Part shown: one piece after another, positions 52,246 through 61,303 of the stretch
Numbering within the stretch: the stretch's first letter is position 1
Layout of the letters: each line of letters starts with the position of its first letter
NCBI GenBank assembly: GCA_035531075.1
Contig: DATKTO010000019.1
Location: 124,001 to 188,000, forward strand
DNA: 64,000 nt
DNA from: 39-52-133 sp035531075
Lineage (GTDB): Bacteria > Pseudomonadota > Gammaproteobacteria > Burkholderiales > Gallionellaceae
Direction of reading: 5' to 3'
Notes under the pieces: generated by a model
Database searches by the model: none
What the model was told of the DNA's origin: nothing
Seen by the model: only the letters and a program-made list of their open reading frames with translations
Translations under genes and position numbers: made by a program

Positions 52246-52803
52246 ATGAAAATTGACACAAATGGCTGGCTAAGCGGCGTACGCCGGATCGCATCGCCGA
52301 ATTATGATCGGCGTCCGCCTGGAACAAAGATTGATTTGCTGGTGATACACAACATTAGCCTGCCGCCGGATCAGTTCGGCAGCTTGAGCATTGTGAAATT
52401 TTTCACCAATCAGCTGGATGTCGATGAGCATCCCTATTACGCGCAGCTTAAGGGAGTAAAAGTATCGTCGCACTTCCTTATTCGACGCGATGGCCAGATT
52501 GTTCAGTTTGTTCCATGCCGGGGACGCGCCTGGCATGCGGGGGTATCAGACTGGCAGGGGCGCGCGCGCTGTAATGATTTCTCCCTGGGCGTTGAACTCG
52601 AGGGCAGCGATTTTGTGCCCTTTACAGACCTGCAATACTCCGCACTGGCGCGCTTAACGCGAAGATTGCAGCGGGCATATCCTATCCGCAGCATTGCCGG
52701 CCACTCGGATATAGCGCCTGTGCGAAAAACTGATCCCGGCCCTTATTTTGACTGGCCCCGTTATCAAGCCGCGCTCGGGTTATTGGGTCAGGATCGGGCG
52801 TGA
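52246..52803 (+). CDS. ampD: 1,6-anhydro-N-acetylmuramyl-L-alanine amidase AmpD
   Basis: 185 residues. Seen: VIHNISLPPDQFG, RGRAWHAGVSDWQGRARCNDFSLGVELEG and the C-terminal zinc-ligand region IAGHSDIAPVRKTDPGPYFDW. The enzyme cuts cytoplasmic anhydro-muropeptides in peptidoglycan recycling. No signal peptide, as expected for AmpD. It starts 6 bp after pilR. Confidence 0.95.
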   Translation: MKIDTNGWLSGVRRIASPNYDRRPPGTKIDLLVIHNISLPPDQFGSLSIVKFFTNQLDVDEHPYYAQLKGVKVSSHFLIRRDGQIVQFVPCRGRAWHAGVSDWQGRARCNDFSLGVELEGSDFVPFTDLQYSALARLTRRLQRAYPIRSIAGHSDIAPVRKTDPGPYFDWPRYQAALGLLGQDRA

Positions 52804-53028
52804 TCGTTCTACGCCTTTACCCGGGCAGTCCAATTTTTTTCAGCCGCCGCTAAGACCAGCCATCAAGCTGGAGAAAAATCCCGTTTACCAATGCTTGCAA
52901 CAGGGGTAAGTGTGGGAAATCATGCCTGCTTAACAAGCGTTGCGTTGAACCATCGTTTCATCTTTTGGTGAATCTTCCCGCCATCATGACCTCCTCGACT
53001 TGATCGAATATTTTTAGGCAAAAAGCTC

Positions 53029-53093
53029 TTGCAAAAAATCAGCAATACACTAGAATTAGCGAAAATTTATTCTTGTAACACCATAGGTTGTGG
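53029..53093 (+). promoter_or_regulatory. nrdAB promoter with two NrdR-box-like sites
   Basis: TTGCAA (53029-53034) and TAGAAT (53051-53056) are 16 bp apart. ACACTAGAATTAGCGA (53047-53062) covers the -10 box, and ACACCATAGGTTGTGG (53078-53093) starts exactly 31 bp later, about three helical turns. Both resemble the NrdR box ACACwATATATwGTGT (about 11 and 12 of 16 positions). NrdR would repress when dATP is high. The rest of the 52804-53187 gap shows no gene. Confidence 0.6.
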
Positions 53094-53187
53094 TTTTATG
53101 AATTTCCGTGCGGGCATTGATTTTGATCCCGGGCGGCACAATCTGCCGGGGAATTATGCAATTAGGCAGTAAAAACAAGGGGGCTGT

Positions 53188-56046
53188 ATGCAATTAGGTA
53201 GTGAAAGTGTTTCATCTTCTTCGGTGTCGGTACGTCAGGACACAGAATTCTCAAAACCGGCAAGTTCTTCTGCCACGCAGTTTGACCAATATAAAGTGAT
53301 ACGCCGCAATGGCTCCGTGGTTTCATTTGAGCCGGCGAAGATTTCTATCGCGATGACCAAGGCTTTTATCGCGGTCAATGGCGGGCAAGGTGCCGCATCT
53401 GCGCGCGTGCGCGAAGTGGTCGAGCATTTGACCAACTCGGTGGTGGCTGCCTTGGTGCGCCGTCAGCCGCACGGCGGCACTGTGCATATCGAGGATGTTC
53501 AGGACCAGGTGGAGCTGTCTCTGATGCGCTCCGGCGAGCACGATGTGGCGCGCAGCTATGTGCTGTATCGCGAGGATCGCACCCGCGAACGCGCAAAGGG
53601 CAAGAAGGAGCATGAGCCGGCCTTTGTACTGAATGTGAAAGAGAACGGCGTGTTGCGCCCGCTGGATGTGAGCGGCCTGACCATGCTGATCAAGTCCGCC
53701 TGTGAAGGCTTGAGCGGTGCAGTAGATGCAGGTCTGATACTGAAGCATACCCTCAAGGATTTGTACGATGGCGTGCCGCTGGAAGAGGTGCGCAAGTGCA
53801 CTATCCTGTCTGCGCGCTCATTGATTGAGCAGGAGCCGGAATACGGTTTTGTTACCGCACGTCTGCTGTTGAACAATATTTGCTGCGAAATACTGGGCGA
53901 AGAGGTGACTCCCGCCGACATGACTACGCGCTATGCAGCCAATTTCCCCAAATTCATCAAGCGCGGCATCGAAGCTGGCCTGCTGGACGAGGATATGGCG
54001 AACTTTGACCTGGTGCGCCTGGGCAAGGAGCTGGATGCGAGCCGCGACCTGCAGTTTGATTACCTGGGTCTGCAGACTTTATACGACCGCTATTTCCTGC
54101 ATGTTGACGATGTGCGCATCGAATTGCCGCAGGCATTTTTCATGCGCGTAGCGATGGGTCTGGCGTTGCGCGAAATCGACCGCGATGGTCGTGCGATCGA
54201 GTTCTACCGTCTGCTGTCCAGCTTTGATTTCATGAGCTCGACACCCACCCTGTTTAATTCGGGTACACGCCGTTCGCAATTGTCTTCCTGCTATCTGACG
54301 ACCGTATCGGACGATCTCGAGGGCATTTACGATGCGATCAAGGAAAATGCGCTGCTGGCCAAATATTCGGGTGGGCTGGGCAATGACTGGACGCCGGTGC
54401 GCGCGCTGGGCAGTCACATCAAGGGCACCAACGGCAAATCGCAGGGCACCGTGCCATTCCTGAAAGTGGTGAACGATACCGCTGTCGCGGTGAATCAGGG
54501 CGGCAAGCGCAAGGGCGCGGTATGCGCCTATCTGGAAACCTGGCATCTGGATATCGAGGAATACCTCGACCTGCGCAAGAACACCGGCGATGATCGCCGC
54601 CGCACGCACGACATGAATACCGCGAACTGGATTCCGGACCTGTTCATGAAGCGCGTAATGGAAGGTGGCGAATGGACGCTGTTCTCGCCATCCAATTGCC
54701 CGGACCTGCATGACAAGGTGGGTGTAGCCTTCGAGCAGGCCTATGTGGCCTACGAGGCCAAGGCGGCCAGCGGCGAACTCAAGCTGTTCAGAAAAGTTGC
54801 TGCAGCCAGCCTGTGGCGCAAGATGCTGACCATGCTGTTTGAAACAGGCCATCCATGGATCACCTTCAAGGATCCATGCAACATCCGTTCGCCGCAACAG
54901 CACGTGGGTGTGGTGCACAGCTCCAATCTATGTACCGAGATCACGCTGAATACCTCGGACACGGAAATCGCCGTGTGCAATCTGGGTTCAGTCAACCTGG
55001 TGGCGCATCTTTATCCGCAGGGTCACGAGAAATATGGTCAGCTGGATCATGCCAAGCTGCAGCGCACGATCAATACCGCGATGCGCATGCTGGATAACGT
55101 GATCGACATCAACTATTACGCCGTGGCCAAGGCGCGTAACTCCAATCTCAAACACCGCCCGGTCGGCATGGGCATTATGGGATTCCAGGATTGCCTGCAT
55201 GAACTGCGCGTGCCTTATGCATCTGAAGCAGCGGTCGAGTTTTCCGACCGCTCGATGGAGGCGGTGTGTTACTACGCCTATCTGGCCTCTTCACAGCTGG
55301 CGGAAGAGAGAGGGCGTTACGCCAGCTATCGCGGCAGTCTGTGGGACCAGGGCCTGTTGCCGCAGGATACCCTGAACCTGCTGCGGGAGCAGCGCGGTGG
55401 CTATGTTGAAGTGGATACTTCCGTGAGCATGGACTGGGAAGCACTGCGTGCACGCATCAAGCAGCACGGCATGCGCAATTCCAACTGCGTGGCGATTGCG
55501 CCCACGGCGACCATCTCCAATATCATCGGCGTGTCGGCCTGCATCGAGCCCACTTATCAGAACCTGTTCGTCAAATCGAATCTGTCGGGTGAATTTACCG
55601 TCATCAACGACTATCTGGTGCGCGACCTCAAGAAATTGGGGCTGTGGGATGAGGTGATGATTTCGGACCTGAAATACTTCGACGGCAGCGTGTCCAAGAT
55701 AGATCGCATTCCGCCGGAACTGCGCCAGCTGTACGCAACCGCCTTCGAGTTTGAGCCGCAGTGGCTGATCGAAGCCGCTTCGCGCAGGCAGAAGTGGATA
55801 GATCAGGCGCAATCGCTCAATATTTACATGGCAGGCGTATCGGGCCGCAAACTGGACGAGACTTACAAACTGGCGTGGCTGCGCGGCTTGAAGACTACAT
55901 ATTACCTGCGCACCATGGGTGCAACCTCGGCAGAAAAATCCACTTCACGCACCGGCGCTTTGAATGCGGTGTCAGTTGGCAGTAATGAAGTAGCAGAGAC
56001 TCAATTCTGTTCGATTGACAATCCCGAGTGCGAAGCCTGCCAATAG
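53188..56046 (+). CDS. nrdA: Ribonucleoside-diphosphate reductase alpha subunit, class Ia, long form
   Basis: 952 residues, longer than the E. coli form (about 760) as in many beta-type NrdA. An N-terminal ATP-cone (about 35-130, IRRNGSVVSFEPAKISIAM) comes first. Catalytic residues: C368 (SSCYLTT) and C597 (AVCNLGS) form the redox pair; C582 with its Asn and Glu in NLCTEI make the thiyl radical site. The C-terminal C948 and C951 (ECEACQ) take up reducing equivalents. It makes deoxyribonucleotides with NrdB. A 21-bp near-copy of the gene's first bases lies 32 bp upstream at 53156. Confidence 0.97.
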   Translation: MQLGSESVSSSSVSVRQDTEFSKPASSSATQFDQYKVIRRNGSVVSFEPAKISIAMTKAFIAVNGGQGAASARVREVVEHLTNSVVAALVRRQPHGGTVHIEDVQDQVELSLMRSGEHDVARSYVLYREDRTRERAKGKKEHEPAFVLNVKENGVLRPLDVSGLTMLIKSACEGLSGAVDAGLILKHTLKDLYDGVPLEEVRKCTILSARSLIEQEPEYGFVTARLLLNNICCEILGEEVTPADMTTRYAANFPKFIKRGIEAGLLDEDMANFDLVRLGKELDASRDLQFDYLGLQTLYDRYFLHVDDVRIELPQAFFMRVAMGLALREIDRDGRAIEFYRLLSSFDFMSSTPTLFNSGTRRSQLSSCYLTTVSDDLEGIYDAIKENALLAKYSGGLGNDWTPVRALGSHIKGTNGKSQGTVPFLKVVNDTAVAVNQGGKRKGAVCAYLETWHLDIEEYLDLRKNTGDDRRRTHDMNTANWIPDLFMKRVMEGGEWTLFSPSNCPDLHDKVGVAFEQAYVAYEAKAASGELKLFRKVAAASLWRKMLTMLFETGHPWITFKDPCNIRSPQQHVGVVHSSNLCTEITLNTSDTEIAVCNLGSVNLVAHLYPQGHEKYGQLDHAKLQRTINTAMRMLDNVIDINYYAVAKARNSNLKHRPVGMGIMGFQDCLHELRVPYASEAAVEFSDRSMEAVCYYAYLASSQLAEERGRYASYRGSLWDQGLLPQDTLNLLREQRGGYVEVDTSVSMDWEALRARIKQHGMRNSNCVAIAPTATISNIIGVSACIEPTYQNLFVKSNLSGEFTVINDYLVRDLKKLGLWDEVMISDLKYFDGSVSKIDRIPPELRQLYATAFEFEPQWLIEAASRRQKWIDQAQSLNIYMAGVSGRKLDETYKLAWLRGLKTTYYLRTMGATSAEKSTSRTGALNAVSVGSNEVAETQFCSIDNPECEACQ

Positions 56047-56157
56047 GCAGGTTCGCCTCGTGATTGCGGTGAAGGCTAACTTGCGTAGCAAGTTAAATCC
56101 CGAAGGGATGGCCGAAACCACAATCCGGGGGATGTGAAGCCTGTCCGTAGAGTTTAT

Positions 56158-56208
56158 GTAGGGTGCGTCACACGCACCAACATCAATGGTGCGTGTGACG
56201 CACCCTAC
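56158..56208. repeat. Perfect 21-bp inverted repeat between nrdA and nrdB
   Basis: Arms 56158-56178 and 56188-56208 are exactly complementary, around a 9-nt loop. The ends GTAGGGTGCG / CGCACCCTAC are the same as in the repeat at 24709-24752. In the nrdA-nrdB message it would form a strong hairpin. Confidence 0.9.
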
Positions 56209-56240
56209 AAATTGCCATAAAGAACAAAGGGGATAAAAAT

Positions 56241-57383
56241 ATGTTGTTATTTGAAGATGAAGCAATGCCAGATGCAAAAAGCGCGGGTATTAATATGGCC
56301 GCATTGGGCTCGGGCGCAATAGCAGATGCATCAATATCAACTTACACCATGGCCGCAGCCGGAAGCGGGCGTATACGCGTGGAAGACAAAAGCATCATCA
56401 ATTGCCATGCGGACGTGAATCAGCTGGTTCCATTCAAGTACAAATGGGCGTGGGAAAAGTATCTGGCAGGCTGCGCAAACCACTGGATGCCGCAAGAGGT
56501 AAACATGAGTGCGGACATTGCGCTGTGGAAAAATCCCAACGGTTTAACCGCCGATGAGCGTTTGCTGGTGAAACGTAATCTGGGTTTCTTCAGCACCGCG
56601 GACAGTCTGGCGGCAAACAATATTGTGCTGGGAACCTACCGTCATATCACCAACCCCGAATGCCGCCAGTATCTGTTGCGCCAGGCATTTGAGGAGGCTA
56701 TCCATACCCATGCCTACCAGTACATCGTGGAAAGCCTGGGACTGGATGATGGCGAGATTTTCAATATGTATCATGAAGTTGCCAGCATTCGCGACAAGGA
56801 TGAGTTTCTGCTGCCCTTTATCGATACCCTGACCAATCCGCATTTCAAAACCGGTACGCCCGAGGCGGATCAGAATCTGCTGAAAAGCTTGATTGTGTTT
56901 GCCTGCATCATGGAAGGCATGTTCTTTTACGTCGGATTTGTGCAAATCCTTGCACTGGGACGCCAGAATAAGATGACCGGGGCAGCAGAACAGTACCAGT
57001 ATATTTTGCGCGACGAGTCCATGCATCTCAATTTTGGTGTGGATCTGATCAATCAGATCAAGATGGAAAATCCCCATCTGTGGACGCCCGCCTTCCGTGA
57101 AGAAGTGCGTGCGCTGATACAGAAGGGAGTGGAATTGGAGTACCGCTATGCAGAAGACACCATGCCACGCGGCATTCTGGGCTTGAATGCGGGGATGTTC
57201 AAGGAATATCTGCGCTTTATTGCCAACCGCCGCTGCCAACAAATCGGGATTGATATATTGTATCCGGGAGCAAGTAATCCATTCCCCTGGATGGCAGAAA
57301 TGATCGATCTCAAGAAAGAAAAGAATTTCTTCGAGACACGCGTAACCGAATATCAAACCGGTGGCGCACTTTCATGGGATTAG
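56241..57383 (+). CDS. nrdB: Ribonucleoside-diphosphate reductase beta subunit
   Basis: 380 residues. The di-iron ligands and radical tyrosine region are seen in AFEEAIHTHAYQYIVESLG, with the further ligand helices (FACIMEGMFFYVGF and YILRDESMHLNFGVDLI) and the typical N-terminal KWAWEKYLAGCANHWMPQEVNM. The C-terminal FETRVTEYQTGGALSWD would dock into NrdA. ATG follows AAAGGGGATAAAAAT. It is 195 bp after nrdA with a large hairpin between. Confidence 0.96.
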   Translation: MLLFEDEAMPDAKSAGINMAALGSGAIADASISTYTMAAAGSGRIRVEDKSIINCHADVNQLVPFKYKWAWEKYLAGCANHWMPQEVNMSADIALWKNPNGLTADERLLVKRNLGFFSTADSLAANNIVLGTYRHITNPECRQYLLRQAFEEAIHTHAYQYIVESLGLDDGEIFNMYHEVASIRDKDEFLLPFIDTLTNPHFKTGTPEADQNLLKSLIVFACIMEGMFFYVGFVQILALGRQNKMTGAAEQYQYILRDESMHLNFGVDLINQIKMENPHLWTPAFREEVRALIQKGVELEYRYAEDTMPRGILGLNAGMFKEYLRFIANRRCQQIGIDILYPGASNPFPWMAEMIDLKKEKNFFETRVTEYQTGGALSWD

Positions 57384-57642
57384 AAAACCGATCAAATTTT
57401 ACGACAGCCGCGCTTACTTTTTAGGCAAAAATTACACCTGAATTAACAAAAAAATCATATTTGTCAATAAAAAAATAGAATTTTTTGAAATAGTGTGATA
57501 AGTTACTGACTATTAAAGATTGCCAAGGGGGTTTTCTTGACAAAGGACGTTCGATACACCGCGCTTCGGTGTACTGGGTGTAAGCGGTAGTGGTTGTTTT
57601 AATTGTATTTTTTATTTTTACCATTGACTAAGGAGAAGAAAA

Positions 57643-58311
57643 ATGGCAGCAGCTAAGAAATCTAAACCAGCAGCAAAGAAAGCGGTAGCGGCTAAAAAGC
57701 CTGCTGCCAAAAAAGTAGTGGCAGCCAAGAAACCAGCAGCTAAAAAGACCGTTGCAGCCAAGAAGCCAGTGGCTAAAAAAGCAGTAGCAGCCAAGAAGCC
57801 AGCAGCGAAGAAGCCTGCAGCTAAAAAAGCAGTAGCCAAGAAGCCAGTGGCTAAAAAAGCAGTAGCAGCCAAGAAACCAGCAGCTAAAAAAGCGGTAGCC
57901 AAGAAGCCAGTGGCTAAAAAAGCGGTAGCAGCGAAGAAGCCGGCAGCTAAAAAGGCAGTAGCCAAGAAGCCAGTGGCTAAAAAAGCAGTAGCAGCGAAGA
58001 AGCCAGCAGCTAAAAAGGCAGTAGCCAAGAAGCCAGTGGCTAAAAAAGCAGTAGCAGCCAAGAAGCCAGCAGCGAAGAAAGCAGTTGCAGCGAAGAAGCC
58101 AGTGGCTAAAAAAGCAGTAGCGGCCAAGAAGCCTGTAGCAGCCAAAAAGCCGGCAGCGAAAAAAGCGGTGGCCAAGAAGCCAGCAGCGGCAAAGCCAGCA
58201 GCAGCTCCAGCGCCGGCAGCGACATCAACAGTGTCTCCTTCTGCTCAAGCGCCAGTTCGTCCAGCTGCAACTTGGCCTTTCCCAACACTGGGAATCGGCA
58301 AGCCTAATTGA
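57643..58311 (+). CDS. Histone H1-like AlaLys-rich DNA-binding protein
   Basis: 222 residues, almost entirely Lys, Ala, Pro and Val in repeats of KKPAAKKAVA and KKPVAKKAVAA (about 1-185), then an Ala/Pro linker and PVRPAATWPFPTLGIGKPN. Such proteins resemble the tail of eukaryotic H1 and bacterial HctB/AlgP-type proteins. They bind DNA without sequence preference and help compact or regulate the nucleoid. The ATG follows AAGGAGAAGAAAA. The upstream gap (57384-57642) is very AT-rich and should hold its promoter, which I could not place. A terminator is at 58384-58411. Confidence 0.85.
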   Translation: MAAAKKSKPAAKKAVAAKKPAAKKVVAAKKPAAKKTVAAKKPVAKKAVAAKKPAAKKPAAKKAVAKKPVAKKAVAAKKPAAKKAVAKKPVAKKAVAAKKPAAKKAVAKKPVAKKAVAAKKPAAKKAVAKKPVAKKAVAAKKPAAKKAVAAKKPVAKKAVAAKKPVAAKKPAAKKAVAKKPAAAKPAAAPAPAATSTVSPSAQAPVRPAATWPFPTLGIGKPN

Positions 58312-58383
58312 TGGGATTGCGCTGCTGTGGAGGCAACTCTAAAGTTTGTACGGGTTGATACGCAGCAGTAATGTAACATCGAC

Positions 58384-58411
58384 AGGCGTGCCCGAATGTG
58401 CGCGCCTTTTT
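58384..58411 (+). terminator. Rho-independent terminator after the histone-like gene
   Basis: AGGCGTGC and GCGCGCCT pair (one G-U) around an 8-nt loop, followed by five T residues. Confidence 0.75.
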
Positions 58412-58554
58412 ATCCATGTTCATTGGATAACTTCCTATTTCCCCAACTCACATTAGGATAGCTATTTAGCCTGATGCGTTTTCGTTTCAATTTGCCCGCT
58501 GTTCAGGGCAGTATTTAAGCAGCTAGTTAGCCATTAAATTTAAAATTCCAGCCA

Positions 58555-59139
58555 TTACACCAAAGTCGTAGCTGGATTCAGTGTCACTGTATACAGGGTT
58601 ATCGGGGCCGCACTGTTTTTGTCGAAGGCTATACCTGCTTCAACACCTGCACGGGCAATATCAGTCGCGTTGTCAAAGCGGGAGTAGGCGTGCTGCATTG
58701 CACCCAAGGCAAACTCATGGCCAGACCCGATCGCCCAGTATTGGGTATATTCAAACACTTCGCGCATGGAAAAAATGCCATACAAGCCGGTGGCATTGAT
58801 GATGAGCGCCGTGATCTGGCTGGACTCGTAGGGGTCTTCCTCGTCTTCCTTGGGGTTTAAAAAACATTCCTCTTTCAACACCGGATGAAGTTTGCGGAAA
58901 GTTTCAAAAATCGCCTCCTTGCTGTTAAGCTGTACATCGGGTGTTTTGCCAAGCAGGTTAGCCAGCACCAGATGGTGTGCTGCGCTGCCACAAACGCCGA
59001 CATGACTGTCTCCAATGTGCAATATTTTGTCGTGAGATCTGTCCATCATCGCGGGCAGGCGCGTGTTGCCGAAAGTTGTTAAAGTATCAGCGGCAATGGT
59101 AACAATGCCATTTTTTCTAACGGCTACGATAGTTGTCAT
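58555..59139 (-). CDS. HslV-like proteasome homologue (betaproteobacterial BPH type)
   Basis: 194 residues. The N-terminal TTIVAVRKNGIVTIAADTLTTFGNT gives an Ntn-hydrolase with a catalytic Thr after Met removal. Further family parts are HDKILHIGDSHVGVCGSAAHH and YWAIGSGHEFALGAMQHAY. HslV proper is a little shorter and lies beside hslU; here no ATPase gene is near. The match in organism type and context is best to BPH, a proteasome homologue described in Thiobacillus, which forms double rings. Substrates are unknown. The insertion LNPKEDEEDPYES is unusual for HslV. Divergent from pabB. Confidence 0.85.
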   Translation of the reverse strand: MTTIVAVRKNGIVTIAADTLTTFGNTRLPAMMDRSHDKILHIGDSHVGVCGSAAHHLVLANLLGKTPDVQLNSKEAIFETFRKLHPVLKEECFLNPKEDEEDPYESSQITALIINATGLYGIFSMREVFEYTQYWAIGSGHEFALGAMQHAYSRFDNATDIARAGVEAGIAFDKNSAAPITLYTVTLNPATTLV

Positions 59140-59179
59140 TTTTCATTAATCCTCATGGTTTTATGCGATTTTAACACCG

Positions 59180-60553
59180 ATGTTATTCAGGGTTCCGCTT
59201 CCTTATACCAGTAATGCTGCAGCCTATTACGTGGCCATCGCCGATCTGCCTTGGGCGGTGTGGCTGGATAGCAGCGGCCGTGGCCGCTACGACATCCTCA
59301 CCGCGCAGCCTGTCGCAACCCTTGTAACACAGGGGGCGCAGACCTTGGTCAGCGACTCGGCGGGGGAGCGCACTTCAGCTGACAATCCTTTTGCATTGTT
59401 GGGTGAACAACTGAACAAGAATTTTGAACAGGTTCCAGGTATAAAGTTCGCGGGGGGAGCGCTGGGCTACTGGGGTTATGATCTTGCGCGCAGGCAGGCG
59501 CAGTTGCCAACGCTGGCTGTGGATAGCGAGCGGTTGCCGGAAATGGCAGTAGGCATATACGACTGGGCATTGCAGCTCGACCATCAGGAGAAAACGGCGC
59601 AACTGATCTCGCATAACCGTTACGCGCAGACCGCACAGATCATTCCGCAGATTCTTGAGCGCTTGCAAAGGGAAAATAGCGCCCCTGCAAACACTTTTCA
59701 AGTACACGGGAAAATTTCTTCCAACTTCACCCGCGCAAGCTACGAAACAGCGTTTGCAGCAGTACAGGCTTACCTGCGAGCCGGTGACTGTTACCAGATC
59801 AACCTGGCACAGCGCTTTGCGGCGCGGGCGAGCGGGGATGCGTTTGCGGCCTACTGCACCCTGCGGCAGTTAAGTCCGTCGCCCTATTCCGCCTTTCTCA
59901 ATTTACCCCATGCGCAAATATTGTGCGCCTCGCCGGAACGCTTCCTGCAGGTACAGCAGGGACATGTGGAAACCAGGCCGATCAAGGGCACCCGGCCCTG
60001 CGTGGCGGATGCGACGCAGGATGCGCTGTTGCTGCAGGATCTGAGGAGTAATGCAAAAGACCGAGCAGAAAATTTAATGATAGTCGACCTGCTGCGCAAT
60101 GACCTGGGCAAGAATTGCGTGCCCGGTTCGGTGCAGGTGCCCAGATTGTTCGAGGTGGAGAGCTATGCTACGGTACATCACTTGGTCAGCACTGTGACAG
60201 GCGAACTGGCTGCCGGGTGTGGCGCGCTTGCGCTGTTGCGCGATTGTTTCCCCGGCGGTTCTGTCACCGGGGCACCCAAGCAGCGGGCGATGCAAATCAT
60301 CGAACAGCTCGAACCCCAGCGACGCGGGATATATTGCGGATCTATTGGCTATATCGGATTTGACGGCAATATGGACTGCAACATCGCCATTCGTACACTG
60401 GTGTATGCTGGCGGCGAGATTCGCTGCTGGGCAGGTGGCGGCATCGTGGCGGACTCCGAGGTCGGGGCAGAGTACCAGGAGACTCTGGATAAGGCAGCGG
60501 CGATGCTGGAATTATTGCGACGTTATGGTGGCACCGATTCTATGTTTGAATGA
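59180..60553 (+). CDS. pabB: Aminodeoxychorismate synthase component I
   Basis: 457 residues. Chorismate-binding domain with CYQINLAQRF, SPSPYSAFL, the catalytic IKGTRP, NAKDRAENLMIVDLLRNDLG and PGGSVTGAPKQRAM. It makes aminodeoxychorismate for folate synthesis. PabB and anthranilate synthase TrpE are relatives; the IKGTRP with Lys points to PabB. pabA is not adjacent. Confidence 0.93.
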   Translation: MLFRVPLPYTSNAAAYYVAIADLPWAVWLDSSGRGRYDILTAQPVATLVTQGAQTLVSDSAGERTSADNPFALLGEQLNKNFEQVPGIKFAGGALGYWGYDLARRQAQLPTLAVDSERLPEMAVGIYDWALQLDHQEKTAQLISHNRYAQTAQIIPQILERLQRENSAPANTFQVHGKISSNFTRASYETAFAAVQAYLRAGDCYQINLAQRFAARASGDAFAAYCTLRQLSPSPYSAFLNLPHAQILCASPERFLQVQQGHVETRPIKGTRPCVADATQDALLLQDLRSNAKDRAENLMIVDLLRNDLGKNCVPGSVQVPRLFEVESYATVHHLVSTVTGELAAGCGALALLRDCFPGGSVTGAPKQRAMQIIEQLEPQRRGIYCGSIGYIGFDGNMDCNIAIRTLVYAGGEIRCWAGGGIVADSEVGAEYQETLDKAAAMLELLRRYGGTDSMFE

Positions 60554-60604
60554 ACTGCTCCAAACAGTTTGATCTGCTATTTTTTAGGATGAAAGGAATG
60601 AAAA

Positions 60605-61303
60605 ATGATTACCCTGCGTAAAGCATCAGCGCGCGGACGCGCCGATCACGGCTGGCTGAAGAGCTGGCACAGTTTTTCTTTCGCTGACTACTACGATCCT
60701 GCGCATACGCAATTTTCCAGCCTGCGCGTGATCAATGACGACACTGTCGCAGCCGGACAGGGTTTTGGCACGCATGGACACCGGGATATGGAAATCTTGA
60801 GCTATGTGCTGAGCGGCGCCTTGCAGCATAAGGACAGCATGGGCAATGGCAAGATGATGAGCTGGGGCGAGGTGCAGCTGATGAGCGCCGGCACAGGCGT
60901 GCAGCACAGCGAGTTCAATCCTTCACCGCTTGAGGAGGTGCATTTTCTGCAAATATGGATTATGCCAAATCAGTCTGGCCTTAAACCCGGCTATCAGCAA
61001 AAGCATTTTCCGGCGGAAGCAAAGCGCGGATGCTGGTGTCTGCTGGCTTCGCCCGATGCGGCGCAAGGCTCGCTGTTGCTGCACCAGGATGCACGCGTGT
61101 TGGCAGCGTTGCTCGACGGTGAGGAGCGCTTGAGTTACAGCGTGACGCCCGGCCGACAGGTCTATCTGCATGTTGCAAGGGGTACGGTGAAAGCGGCGAA
61201 TATGCAATTGGCGGCGGGCGATGCACTGATGATCAGCGATGAAACCGCGATCAGCATGGAAGGAGCAGCAGAGGCAGAACTACTGCTGTTTGACTTGCCC
61301 TGA
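60605..61303 (+). CDS. Pirin-family protein (YhaK/YhhW-like)
   Basis: 232 residues, bicupin. Metal ligands: GTHGHRDMEILSYVLSGALQHKDSMGN and GTGVQHSEFNP. Members include quercetin dioxygenases and redox-responsive factors, so the true substrate is not known. The 3' end overlaps the convergent spoT 3' end by 24 bp. Confidence 0.9.
   Translation: MITLRKASARGRADHGWLKSWHSFSFADYYDPAHTQFSSLRVINDDTVAAGQGFGTHGHRDMEILSYVLSGALQHKDSMGNGKMMSWGEVQLMSAGTGVQHSEFNPSPLEEVHFLQIWIMPNQSGLKPGYQQKHFPAEAKRGCWCLLASPDAAQGSLLLHQDARVLAALLDGEERLSYSVTPGRQVYLHVARGTVKAANMQLAAGDALMISDETAISMEGAAEAELLLFDLP

Noticed and set aside
57421..57642. Specific promoter for the histone-like gene
   Set aside because: The region is AT-rich with a TTGACA at 57538, but no -10 box sits at a suitable distance, so I did not assign one.
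57643..58200. Short regular DNA repeats resembling a CRISPR-like array
   Set aside because: The repeats are in frame codons of a Lys/Ala-rich protein; there are no unique spacers of constant length and no cas genes.
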